This document shows, piece by piece, positions 34,201 through 45,800 of a DNA stretch of 64,000 bases. Positions within the stretch are counted from its first letter, which is position 1. Each line of letters opens with the position of its first letter. The notes beneath the pieces are model-generated. The model was not told the origin of the DNA. It ran no database searches and saw only the letters and a list, made by a program, of their open reading frames with translations. Both the position numbers and the translations under genes were made by a program. The stretch lies in NCBI GenBank assembly GCA_949316235.1, contig OX438747.1:4340501-4404500 (forward strand). The letters run 5' to 3'. Source of the DNA: Oegoconia quadripuncta (lineage: Eukaryota; Arthropoda; Insecta; Lepidoptera; Autostichidae).

Positions 34201-35440
34201 AAAAAAAAAAAAAAGTTGAAGTTTGAAGAAGAACGCAGACTACAATACAAACTTAGACAAAATAACTGTACTCTTTTTCTGTGTTGTCGTACCGTAGGAA
34301 CTTTTTATTCCATGACTATATTTTCTTCGTAAAGAATTCACCTCTATGATTGTAGTCAGAAGCAGTTGATCATTAAACTTTCTCTATGTAAGACTATTTC
34401 TTTTGTAATTTGTGTTGTTCTTTGTCAGTACTTTGTCATGTGAGAGGCAGAAATCATTATAAATTTTGGTGTGTGATTTTTGAAATGATCCTGACATTTG
34501 AGAACTACAGTCTGTTTTTAACCAGACTTCAAAAAAGGAGGTGGTTCTATGTTCGTCTGTATATTTTCTTCGTCAAATAGTAACTGATTTTGATGATTAT
34601 TTTTTATTTGATTGTTTAGTGAATGATCGGCCAGAGTGGTGATGATGATGCGCTCCGGAGATAGAGAACTTTATTGAAAACGGTTTTTTTTTTGCAAGTT
34701 GTTGGCAATTATATTACAATATTATTTTATTACCTATAAACTGAAACAACCTAATTAAAATGTTACAACTAGTGGGATTACCAAAGACTCCACATGCAAA
34801 TCAAACCAGGCGATCGATAAAAACCAGTGGTCCGAAAGGATTCCATCATTGTTCGCTATATTAACACGCTACGTGCACTGATGCAATTCCTCTTCACATC
34901 GTATTGTTTCTCCACAATCTCCACTTGTTAGGCAAGACACTTCGTTGTTTGCTCATAGGAACACATAACCCCATTGTTGTAGTTTTACTATCCGAAAGAT
35001 ACATGATGCGTTAACAATAATTTGAAGAAAGGAGTTCAGACAACTTTTCATATCATGTGAATGGAATGCCACGCTAGGCTGGCAGGTTGACGGCGATAGC
35101 AGATTTGTGACGCTGATGCCATCATTTTTCCATACCGTGGTGTTTTCACCTTTTATGACACTCACGGAAAGAGAAGGCCTAGTTTTGTTCACTATGACGG
35201 AAACCACATGTGTCATGTTAAGACTACTTGATGCTCTAAGCTTTAGTACAGCAAATTCGCGAATAATAATATCAAATTCCCTTTTTGCACTCGTTAGTAA
35301 GCAAGCGCATTGTCGCTTCAATGTGAATGCGAAGTAGACAGTGTATGAGAAATCGGTAAACCGCGTAACACTTGCTTCGGTGGCTGACTGTCCGCGTGGT
35401 GTGAACACTTCTCGCAATAGATATGTCACTATTAATATAC
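34200..35440. other. Intergenic stretch with minor repeat scraps
   Basis: 34515-34570 has the recurrent 'ccagacttcaaaaaaggagg' motif. 35130-35240 contains a repeat W piece (cactcacggaaagagaaggc). The 181-codon minus frame at 34953-35498 runs through the repeat W piece and into MITE-G and has no domain, so it is not called. Confidence 0.45.
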
Positions 35441-35443
35441 TTA

Positions 35444-35533
35444 GGGCCGTATTAATAAATCGATCTTGAGCATGAGATGACGTCTCAGTCATTCTCAAGC
35501 GTCAAGGTCATCTCAATCTTGAGAATACGGGCC
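35444..35533. mobile_element. MITE-G, short copy, TTA target duplication
   Basis: The left end is GGGCCGTATTAATAAATC. The right end is the reverse complement of GGCCCGTATTC. Direct TTA copies flank it at 35441-35443 and 35534-35536. Inner 'tcttgag' motifs on both sides extend the symmetry. Other copies lie at 46707, 54444, 55121 and 60206. A 3-bp target duplication and a GGGCC start suggest the PIF/Harbinger superfamily. Confidence 0.75.
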
Positions 35534-36379
35534 TTAGAACGTCTTCACTTTATGCGCGCGCGGATTTTAAAATCCTTGTGAGGTATAACTCATTTCTGAG
35601 CTACAACTTCGGTGCCTTTCCAAGATATCTTGTCTAGACAATTTTCGTGCCTTAGGCAGTTTCTTAATTTGATACTGCACACGCCTAAATAAATTAATCG
35701 TCTTTTATTACTTATTATTATTAAGTATTAGTAGTATTATTAAGTACATAAGTATGTAAATAGTTGTTTTGTATTGTAAGTACATTATATAACATCATAT
35801 GACAAACAATAGAAACTTGTGAATGCATCGAGCGTAGCACAGTTTCATAAATATTCAAGATGAGCTTACTTAGGTGTCTCAACTCCAAGCAGTTCAAGGA
35901 CTTTTTTCAAGTTCATTTATGGTAGTAGGTAGGTATAGCACTTACCATGAAGATAGATGAGTGCCTGTCTGATACTACATCTAATCTCAATGAAAAAGTC
36001 ATAGAACAACAAATTTTACGCGCCAACCAGCTGATTGGTCGGGTGCAATGACTTCTAGGCCGGAGCCGATCAGGCTCCTATTCCATTAATGTGACAAACG
36101 TGGTGAAAACCAGCGTTGTAGTGAACGGCTACAACCCATGCTGAGTTGGAGACCTTTTTGACTCCACCTTGCGACACCGACAATTAGATGGCAATAACAA
36201 TGTTATTTTTTGCATGTGTCTCGACTGTGTAATATTTGTACCGATTGTTTGTGTCATGAGATGGGTTTAAATAAATTTTTCTTTCTTTCTTTCTTTAATG
36301 TAATTTTACCATGACAATCCGGGATATACATATTATATCTTCAATCTGCAAGCAATATTGCTGGTTATAATGTTAATCA

Positions 36380-36524
36380 CTAGCTTTCCGCCCGCAGCTT
36401 TGGCGACAAAGTTATTCCAAGCATAACTTTATCTTCGTAGTGTATCCCGTGGGAACTACTCACTCATCCAGTTCATTTCGCCTTCATTGAGGAACAAACA
36501 AACATTCGCATTTATAATATTACA
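36380..36524. mobile_element. Lep1-like Helitron fragment, opposite orientation
   Basis: It starts 'ctagctttccgcccgcagct', passes 'tcccgtgggaactactcact' and ends near 'attcgcatttataatatt'. This is the copy at 8563-8784 read the other way round. Confidence 0.6.
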
Positions 36525-36527
36525 ATA

Positions 36528-36655
36528 CAATACAAATACACTTTATTGCACAACAGAAAAGAAAATACAGTTTCAGAAAAGTGGTAAGAATAGAATGTAC
36601 AATTTGGCGACCTTATCACTAAAAGCGACCTTTGGGTATAAGGATAGTACATTTG
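36528..36655 (-). mobile_element. LINE 3' tail fragment (family T), antisense
   Basis: 'aatacactttattgcacaac' and 'tacaatttggcgaccttatc' are the reverse of the family T tail at 43910-44080. Confidence 0.6.
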
Positions 36656-36702
36656 AAATAGGTAGGTTATGTATGTATGTAGGTAGATAGATGATATTTC
36701 AT

Positions 36703-36953
36703 ACATAGTGCAGTTCTCGAGGCGTAAGATCAGATTTGCATTTGTGTGAGTGCACACACATAGATACATAGAGATACGGCTTGTGGCGCAGCGCGTCCCG
36801 CGCATTGTTTAAACGCGGCCTGAGGCGCGGCGTGTCCGCTGCGCCTCGCTTCCCTGCCGCGCACATGCCGCACTTCACCTCTTGTACCGCTAGCAACTTG
36901 ACGTCACTCACACAAATGCAAAGCTGAGCTTACGCCTCGAGAACTATAGTGGC
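36703..36953. mobile_element. MITE-I with GC-rich core
   Basis: The arms are inverted repeats of about 48 bp: the left includes 'gttctcgaggcgtaag' and 'tttgcatttgtgtgagtg', the right 'cactcacacaaatgcaaa' and 'cttacgcctcgagaac'. The core (about 36775-36895) is strikingly G+C-rich for this window (cgcggcctgaggcgcggcgt) and full of GCGC/CGCG words. Frames crossing it are not genes. Family unknown. Confidence 0.75.
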
Positions 36954-37156
36954 CTAACATTCTCAATAGTACACAACCTGCTAGTCTATTCTAGTTTCAG
37001 TAGGGTATATTGCTAACTATATGTTTGGGGCCGTGGGGTCAGGCGCTCATTGTCTTTTTTGAGAGATATCTGAGCGTCTGGTTGAAGTTTCAAATAAACT
37101 ACAGGCCTCTATTTCGCTTAGAGGCTGTGTCGCTTTTCAAAGAGGAAACGCACTCT

Positions 37157-37492
37157 ACCACCTCCGTGGCTCAATGTAAACAACATTGGGTTTACGATTC
37201 GGAGGTCGCGGGTTCGATCCCCAGCGGGGTACATGTTTAAGTACTCAGTTTGGTTGGTGGTAGGGCATTTTAAATGTCCGCCTGGCTAGCTACACCATCT
37301 TATGTAAATCTGCCGCCAAGCAGCAATGTTAATAGCATTGTTGTGTTCCGGTTGTCAGAGATAAGGTAGCCAGTCCCCCAAATGTGTTGGGGTTTCCGGG
37401 TCAGTACGCTTCCACCTTTGACCTCATCTTCACTTAACATCAGGTGTGATTGAGGTCAAGTACCAACCCTTGTGCATAAAAAAAACAAAAAC
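37157..37492 (+). mobile_element. SINE-A, best-preserved copy
   Basis: It begins 'accacctccgtggctcaatg' (A-box side) with the B box 'gcgggttcgatccccagcgg' intact. The full body follows: 'ggtggtagggcattttaaat', 'ctgccgccaagcagcaatgt', 'ccaaatgtgttggggtttcc', 'gtgtgattgaggtcaagtac'. It ends 'gtgcat' plus an A-rich tail. Used here as the reference for the SINE-A family. Confidence 0.85.
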
Positions 37493-37499
37493 TTGGCCT

Positions 37500-40465
37500 G
37501 ACCCTGACTGTCCAGCAAGACCTGGGGCAATTTTTTTAGTTATGAAAGTGTATTTATTTATTTTATGTTTGTAAATATTTGTAATTATTGATTAATCCAC
37601 TAATGTATTCCGAATTGTCATTTTGAATTAGGAATTAGAACAATGGTCGCGTTTATACGAAATAGGCGCCAGGTGCTACTACACAATCCGACCATTGCAC
37701 GTGGTTTATTCGAACTGGTTATAATATACTTTTCTCTTTGAATTTATATTAACATTTTAAGTTGTTAATTTGGTTAGTGAACTTTGAAGCGGTAAGCCTT
37801 ATTCTTTATTCTAATGCACCTTTCTTCTAGACAGTGTAACGAGACGCCATGCGACTCGTTGGTTCTCTTTTTTCAGTATTCTCCTTGTTTGTTTCGTTTT
37901 CGGTTAAGTCATAATATTTTAAATTCAAAATTTGAACACTGCCCCTTGTTTCTCTCTGTCTCTCTTTCTGTGTAGCTTTTGTTTAGTCAGTTCATAATTC
38001 ATAAGTTGAAAAGATTGGACGTATACTTTTCTATTATTATTGTTTGAACTAAAAAACTGCATGTTCCTTTTAACCAGTATAAAAGTTATTTTAAATATTT
38101 CTCCGAATTATTTGTGTACGTGATTACCTTTTATTATAAGTTGTCACTGACAACGACTTTCAAAGATCCGGTTCATCCTCATCTCTCTACATACTGTGGC
38201 CTACTCCTGGACATCCTCTACGACATCAGCCTAGGAGTAGTGCTTCAACAGTACTAATATAGGCCAAACACAAACTTGTCCACAGTCTCATGCGATATGG
38301 TGTAGGTAGATTAGTAGTAGACTACAACATAACACATTTGTATACAAATAGAAAAAAAGAAAGCACGGCAGCGATGTCCTTGCGGTGGCGGTGGCCACAA
38401 TTACATAATTGGGGTATGTACCTACCGCTAACTAAAATGTAAAGAATCAAGTTTCTTTTATTGATTAATTACTTAAATGTGTTAAGAGTAGCTCTGAACT
38501 GTCATGCACCATGATATCAGTCGATAATTGACAAAACGATGTCTCCAACTGGCGCTAACGAAAATTCTAATGGTTTCTTAATAGCATCATGATGATTTAC
38601 TGTAATGAAAATGATGATTGGACGGACCACATCTTTATAAATAGATATTTATCTTTATCACGGTAAATACATAAATAAACCTGGATTTGAGTTTTATCTT
38701 CTCGTATGTATGTTTGAACTTAAATAACTGAACAACTAAGAAATCATTTTGAGCTCCGATAGAATAGAAACGTGCCTCAGTAATTTTACTTATTGTACCT
38801 AATGGCGCTGCTAAGTGACAACGATATTATTTACATCGGTTTTCTGAGAATATTACTCATATTTTTAGAATTTTGTAAGTGAAAAATGAATCACTAGATG
38901 CAGCGTTTTACACAACTGAAACAGAAGTTAATCAATTTCTTCTCTTGCCGGAAAAATTATGATTATTTTCGCCTTTTTAAACATATCTTTCTTAAACTGA
39001 AAACAACATCAACACTTTCCAACCTTATACTTACGGTATTACAAGGTAATACCGTAGCCAACCGAAAGACAATGGTAAATTCTTTTACCCGGAACGCGAC
39101 AGTTACCTGTTTTTATTGTTCTTCTTTTCATTTTGGTTCAGCTGTTAACTTGGCAATGGTGTTAAATTAACATAGGTAATATGGTATCGAGGTCAAATAT
39201 TTTAACCGTCACCTTGGTTTAATGTTCCCAGTGTCATTCGTGGAATAAATTGAAGTTAGACTTCTCGGATCCGATCACGAGTTCGATTATTTTTTAATTT
39301 CTCGATTTGATTTTAGCCCATTTTTATATACTACATAATTCTATGTGTTTGGTACCTGGATACAGGGTGGGTTAGGCCAAAGTTGCACCGATTTGATTCC
39401 GGTTCAATCTCCGCACTGTGGTGGCATTTGGGAGTTTGCCTAATTACAAGTCTTGAGGTTATGCCATAAAATGATAAGAAATAGACAGGTGTTGTATATT
39501 TTATTTTTAGCATCAATGGATTTGTTATTTCAATAGCCATAATCGTACCATATAAAATATTTTCCTGCGTCTTCGAGAATGTGCGTGCGTAACATTGTTT
39601 CTATGCCAAATGCGTGCACTAGTACTTTACAATAATATTGTATATAATGCAAATCCGCTATTCTCGCAAAAACACTATAGATGTATTCACGTCAAAAACT
39701 AATTTATAAACAAATATAAAATACAGACAAATAAGTAGATCCTTCGAGACAAATGAAACGTCATCCTTACTTGCGTTTCATCTTTGTTTCTGAAACCTTG
39801 CCCATATTGTCAACAACTCGAGGAAGTGATTAGCCGAAAGCGATTTCTTTAAGCACTTTTAGTGCCCACTCACTGGGTATTAGTCAGCTCATTTTTTGGC
39901 CAAAATCGTTTTGGTTCTGTTTTTGTTTATTTTATATTACAAATTTATTCTCTTCTCCTTATTATTGGATAGTAGTAAGTTTAACAAACCGGAATATTTA
40001 TTTTCCAAGATTAAATAATACCGAACTAGTTCTGACGAATTCCTCTGGCAGTTCACATACATAGAACTGTGACGTTCAAGGGCAGGTTCCGCTATCAAGC
40101 GGCGTTATGTTGAAATAATATCCCCTCACCGTTAAAACTGCTGACATCGAAATTTTCTTTTCTAATAAACACACCTTCTAGATGTAAACGCGGCTGCACG
40201 ACGACGGTAAAGCCAGGTCTTGTGCGGCGTGTTTTATGGTTTTCTAATATCTAACATGTTATTGTAACCAAATGTAGGCGTGGCCTAACTGTTTTGTTAG
40301 CAAAACAAGCGAACATGTTATCCGAGGTGGACGGAAAACATCCCCGCGTTCGCCTGCGGGAGGGGGTTATATATCATTTCATTGTTGGTTGCGAACGTTG
40401 AGGGCGACTTGTTTGTTTCGTATTTCCATATAATAAATAAATAGATATCATTAGACATACACACA
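37500..40465. other. Intergenic stretch, few features
   Basis: No gene could be supported. A frame at 38898-39170 has no domain. A B-box-like word 'ccggttcaatctcc' occurs near 39400 without a convincing SINE around it. Near 40290, 'tgttttgttagcaaaaca' forms a perfect 7-bp stem with a 4-nt loop. Confidence 0.4.
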
Positions 40466-40469
40466 GCGC

Positions 40470-40600
40470 CATCTAGTTCCACAGTAAACAGCTATAGGCT
40501 TGTGTTGTGGATACCAGATGGTTGATATACTACATAAATACATTTTTTTTGTAAATAAATACTTATTATAGATATAAATATTATAAATACATATTAAATA
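40470..40600 (-). mobile_element. SINE-B 3' part, antisense
   Basis: 'gcgccatctagttccacagt' and 'ggataccagatggttgatat' match the 3' part of SINE-B at 17310-17370 and 46215-46330. Confidence 0.6.
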
Positions 40601-40695
40601 GAAGTTTGTGTTTCTGTTTAAAAGTCACAGGGGAAGGCAATGTTTTGCTATCATGTTCGGTAAACATGTTTTGTTAGTTTGTTTTGTTGTTTTTT

Positions 40696-40727
40696 GGAGC
40701 AGAAGACCGTACCGGGTCTTCTGCTTC
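40696..40727. repeat. Short hairpin
   Basis: 'agcagaagacc' and 'ggtcttctgct' pair around a short loop (gtaccg). It lies at the start of a 67-codon frame of unknown nature (40684-40887) that I do not call as a gene. Confidence 0.5.
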
Positions 40728-41479
40728 CAATATAAGTGGGTCTCGTGGCGGTCACATTGCCGATAGCGACGCGTGGTCAGCTTACACTGATAGTATTACG
40801 ATCGTCGTGCTGTCGACTGTACAATATTCCGAAAGTTGCAAAATTTCGAATAGTTTAGCGGCGGCTGCTCACAAATTCCTCGTTTAATCTATTCGCGTTA
40901 TAGGTATTTAGTTAATTCTTTATTTGTAAATTACTGTTATTATTATATGACTATCATTACGATCCTACAGTTTATGTTACACCACCACAAATATGATCTC
41001 ACCAGAAGAACCACTTATTATTATTATTGCAAATTTTTTTAGTGTTACCACGTTGCGCAAAGAGAATTCTCAGAATCAGAAGATTTCTCAAAGCGATTTG
41101 GTAGTTAGCTGTGATCCTCTCTGAGCAGCGCAGTTTCTAATATAGGAAATATCTGCCACTCATCACGATCCGCTTAGGCTTTCAATTGAAAGACTAATGT
41201 ACAATATGCCAACGACATTATCTAATTGTCAACGTGATGGAGATTGTTATTTTAAATCAGGCACCTGTTTAACTGGTTTTTAAAATTAAGTCGTTACTAG
41301 ATGAATGCGATAATGAACATACCTGTTTCGAATTGATAAGCGTAAGACTCATCATCAATTAGAAGAAGCTGTTTGTAATTTCTCGTATAGAATAAGAACC
41401 TTCTTTAACGCACACAATTGGGATTAAACGGCTCCTCTACACGATATATAAAATTGTTGTATCCTTTCTAGATTGTAAA

Positions 41480-41625
41480 TGACTGATTGAAAAGAGACAA
41501 ACCCTCCGAGTTTCTCGCTAGCTCTTCTCAGTAGTGGTCGCGTTCCGTTTAAAAAACAAATGACGTTCATAAGTGCATATTGTATTGCCTACATGAATAA
41601 ATGATTTTCATTTCATTTTGATTGT
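41480..41625 (+). mobile_element. CR1-like LINE 3' tail
   Basis: 'gagacaaaccctccgagttt' 'ctcgctagctcttctcagta' followed by 'aataaatgattttcatttca' is a familiar CR1-type 3' end in Lepidoptera. The coding part upstream is not recognisable. Confidence 0.55.
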
Positions 41626-41724
41626 CTGTGGCCGAGTTCATTTCAGGCGTCGTTGCAGATAATCACCAATTTATGAATTAAGAAGTTCTTCATCAAAAGT
41701 ACTTTTAATAAAAACAAGATTTTT

Positions 41725-42000
41725 ATGCTCCATCATGTTTATCATATATTACTCTTGTACAAAGTTCTAGAGGCAATCTTCTGGCTCCATCTTCAGACCC
41801 TCGTCATCATGTGTAATGGAAAGTGCTCATGGCAACAAAACAAACTAGCCCAAATTCCACTATCTTGCCATTTGGGAGTTCCAGTCCCTACATCCCGGTT
41901 CCATCAGATCAGGTCGATGGTACCATAATATTGCATTGTCACCGAACTTACATAAATGTACCAAATTTCAGCTTTGGACATTGCAAAGTAAATGAAAGCT
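41725..42000 (+). mobile_element. Repeat R, uninterrupted copy
   Basis: It matches 17055-17690 without the SINE insert: 'atgctccatcatgtttatca', 'ctccatcttcagaccctcgt', 'ggaaagtgctcatggcaaca', 'gtcaccgaacttacataaat'. It serves as the empty-site reference. Confidence 0.65.
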
Positions 42001-42039
42001 TGTAAAAAGGTCAGAAATCGGTAAAATATCGTTTGCAAT

Positions 42040-42180
42040 TAAACTTATATAAAGTTGAAACTTTTATAAAGCGGTTACTTTTAAAAATTAACGCTGCCTA
42101 TACTTAAAGTTATCCGATAATACACACAGAGTTTAGCTAAATTTAGCTAAAAACGCCAATTTCATAGGTAAGGACCTAAT
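42040..42180. mobile_element. MITE-J right-end fragment
   Basis: 'aagcggttacttttaaaaat' 'taacgctgcctatactt' and the end 'aacgccaatttcataggtaa' 'ggacctaata' are the reverse complement of the left part of MITE-J at 47738-48152. Confidence 0.65.
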
Positions 42181-42224
42181 ATTATATAATATTCTGGTGT
42201 TTTCATTATTGTCTTTGTTCGTGC

Positions 42225-42400
42225 TGTATAGTTTCGGCACGCAAAAAGAATAGAACCAACCCATCTCTTTCCGTGGGTGTCCTAAAAGGCGACAATGTGA
42301 CTGCCCACCAAAAAACATCTATAGACTTGCACGTTTTAACGGCGATGGGCTCACCCCCTGTAACGTGTGCACTTTTGTATATCTCGACGGATATTGTTTC
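42225..42400 (-). mobile_element. Repeat W, antisense copy
   Basis: Contains 'agaatagaaccaacccatct' and 'gtgggtgtcctaaaaggcga'. Its inverse counterpart is at 44590-44775, so the pair brackets exon A of the LDLa gene. Related pieces lie near 27010 and 35150. No coding function. Confidence 0.55.
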
Positions 42401-42653
42401 AAGCATTACACATTTAATGTTTGGACCACCCAAACCCTAACGTTTTAGATATCTGTAACCACCTTATATGTTCTATAACTGTTTTTTATTGTTGATATCT
42501 TTCATATGTAAGATGTGTGGCACCACAGATGGAAACAAATTCATCGATCGGGCAACGGGTCCCTGTAGGTTCATAACCTAATTGAAAAGAACAAAGATGC
42601 GTGGATCCACCGCGTGTTTGTAATATTCTACAACACTCCTCTCTTCTTTCCAG

Positions 42654-42824
42654 GAATCTCTGTCGGATTGGGAGCGAGGGTTGGACAATCTACAGGCGCC
42701 GGCGCCGGTCGCTGGCGCGCCGGGTCGCAAGTGGAGCGCAAGGAGCGCCACTCAGGCGCAGGACACCGCTACAGACCAATCGGCTTCGGTCACCAACGGC
42801 ACTGACACTTGTAAGCTTCTCATT
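42654..42824 (+). CDS. LDLa gene, exon A (internal, linker)
   Basis: The acceptor follows a pyrimidine tract (ctcctctcttctttccag, ending 42653). The donor is gtaagt at 42825. The 57 residues, starting 'ESLSDWERGLDNLQAPAPVA', are rich in Ala, Pro, Ser and Thr and end 'NGTDTCKLLI' with a glycosylation sequon. An alternative donor (gtaagc at 42811) leads to an early stop in exon B, so the 42825 donor is preferred. Base composition is much more GC-rich than the surroundings. The frame was fixed by the phase needed downstream. As a disordered-looking linker it gives no function by itself. Least certain of the six exons. Confidence 0.65.
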
Positions 42825-45800
42825 GTAAGTATCAAACATCCTGTCGAAGACTTATTTTACCACTTAACTATGTTTTAGGAATCCCGGGGTTATTATATTC
42901 CTTGAATTCCAAGGCCAAGGAGTATCGGCACCCATAGGGTTCCTTTCCAGATGTTGAAATTCCTTGGGCTTTGCTTTTTATAATAAGCTCGCAAGGAAAC
43001 TGGCTTCCGCTAGCCCTTGACCCTCAGCTGTCAGATTTAGCTTATGAGGACTTTTCTGAGTAGCAATGCGCCTATGCTCAGGTAAGACCAATCTCAAACT
43101 TAAGTAGAAAATTGGATGTGTTTTATTTAATATTACATTATATTCGCTAGTGCAGTGTAAACCAGGTTATTCTTGTACCTGACGCTAAAGTCTTAAACAT
43201 ACTAAAATATTAAGCCTGAGTTGCAAACCACTACGTAAGTACTTACAATATAATAGGTACGTTACTCATGCCTGGTAAAACTAATTTGGTTCGTAATCTT
43301 GGGGTTAATTGAAGTCAAATGGTTAAACGACTAACTTGTGTTATCTAGACGCTTGTTAAAGACGCTATCCACTGAGAGCGGGGAGGACAATTTTTTTTTT
43401 TTAAGATTCACTGAATTCGCGTTTGACCACAATCTCACCTGATGGAAAGTGACGATGTATCATTCAATATCATCGTCATCGTCGTCAATATCATTGGACG
43501 GAAAATTGCCTCAAAGTAGATTAGTTTTTCAATGAAGCATTTCTATGTAGCAACCATCAAGTACACAGGTAATGATATTGTGTTTAAGTAGATATATTTC
43601 GGCAAAAATTCTAAGGCATGGAAGTCTCCAACTCGCATTGGGCCAGCGTGGTGGACTATGGCCCATACTCCCCCATATACGAGGGAAGGCCTATATCCCT
43701 GCAGTGTGCTGTTTACGGGCTGAGATGATGATGAGATATATTTGTCTCTCTATCTATTTAAGTAATTATACGTTATGTGTCATCTCTCTCATCATATACG
43801 AGGAAAGATCTATATCCCTGCAGTGGGATGTTTACGGACTGAGAGATGTAAGTATATGAAATCTATTCACGTAGTTTTGTATCTGCATTCCTATTTAATA
43901 CCGCACAACCTGCCTAATTCAAATGTACTGTCCTTATACCCAAAGGTCTGGAAGAGATCGCTGTTAGTGATAAGGTCGACAGATTGTACATTCCACTCTT
44001 ACCATTTTCTTTAATTGTATTTTCGTTTCTGTTGTGCAATGAACAGTATTAAGTATTGTATTGTACACAGTCCATAGATTCCTAATAAGAGGCGAGGGAC
44101 ATCTTTCTACACAGGGGTAATCGAACAGATAATTTGCAATTCTTGGTAGGACTAATCAGAATCAGAGGGAGGCGGAGCACCGCGCTCCGCCTCCCTCAAC
44201 TGGTATTTCAAACATTAGACGTCTATGGCCTGCTTGGTCGATGGAACCAATACTCAAGAGCCATAAACCCGGGTCACCACGGGCGTAGGCAGGGTTTTTT
44301 TTTCTTGATGTTATTTAAACAGAAGATTAATTCTCTAATGCGTTAGTATTAGCATTAGAGAATCAAAACAATCGTCTGTTTTTTTTTTCACATGAATATT
44401 ATTGTTAGCTTTGTGTATGAGTACTATAGCGACGTAGCTTTCTTCGTAAACAGATAAGGAGATAAATATATTTCTAATTCTTTATTTTATATATTATTTT
44501 CCTGTTAAAGACTCCACATTGGGTTTCTTCTTTACATTGTTTATTTTTTTTTACGGCTCGTTTTTTTTTCTTCATGTGAAAAATTGTCTGTCACACACAG
44601 TTCACCTTTCGAAATATACAGACAGAAATGCATACCTGACAGGGGGTGAGCCGTGCAAATCTATAAATGTTTTACCTGGAACGTCCCTTAGTCGCCTTTT
44701 ACGACAGCGACACGACACGAAGAAACCGGTTGGTTCTATTATTTTTACGTGCCAAACCCACACACCGCTAAAAATAAAGACAAGTATCTATTATTATGAA
44801 TATTACATCATGCAGTCATTAATAAATCACTGTACCTGCCAATAATTAAACAATGTCCACTTATATGTCATAGACACACTAAAGAAAGGTATTGGTAGTA
44901 CTACCTATCTAATAATAGCTCATACATAATAAATGAAGATGATGACGTATGTCTTGATGTTTTAAAAATATATTCATTCAAGTCATAACATAGAATGTTA
45001 ATTAACAATTTCTTTAGTACATTCTTATATTTGTGCGAAGTAGATACATCTTACGTCATTGCATTTTAATTTTTATCACAATTCAGCAGACTTTATTTTG
45101 GGTAACACAACATCAAATGACATCAATGTCGTATGAATTCCAGTATATCGGCGAGGCGAAGAGTCCAATATGGCGGATGTCGCTGTGTGGCGGCAATGCG
45201 GCCGCCATCGCAGCCCGGGCCGGCACCAAGCTGCTGCCGCCGAAGATCAGGATATCTTGGAGCCCCCCCACCTCCCCTTACCAGCACACCGAGAAGCTGA
45301 GGCTGGTGGTTACGGCTGTTAATAGCGGTAACTTTCTCTATCATCTCATCCCTTATTTGTTTTATGTGTCGGGTGAAAAAACATCGATAACATCGTATAG
45401 TTCGTAGCATCGTTTGCGACACATCAATTGATATTTACTATGTATTTTGTTTTATCCGTGGTTTTCGGAACCTACCCCTGCGACTTCGAACAGGAGGATT
45501 TTAATTCGGGCGCTTGCGTGATTTTTTTTTATTGAAACGGGGGAAATCGATATACTTATTAGTCTTTATTAGTACTGTTTTATGATTATGGTAAATACTG
45601 GACGATTTAATTATTCTCGCAGAAACTTCATGAAGTTTGCGTTTGTATGAAAAAAGTGTAAATAAGGTGTTCTCCGGACGGAGAGCAGAACCAAACTGAA
45701 GTGGGTTGTTTTGCCAAATTTCGTTAGTTTATTTTTTATTATTTGAACTACTATTTAATTATTACAACTAAAGTAACGAATATTGCATTCAAAGATTTTG

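Noticed and set aside
34953..35498. 181-codon minus-strand frame
   Set aside because: No recognisable domain, AT-rich codon use, and it overlaps a repeat W piece and MITE-G.
42601..42878. Three overlapping + frames across the first LDLa-gene exon
   Set aside because: Only the frame beginning at 42654 as GAA-TCT joins the downstream exons without a stop; the others are shadows.
43385..43400. Poly-T tract as a terminator or promoter element
   Set aside because: It is the antisense A-tail region of a LINE fragment.
45123..45422. 99-codon minus-strand frame
   Set aside because: It lies opposite exon B and has no domain; GC-rich exon sequence leaves antisense frames open by chance.
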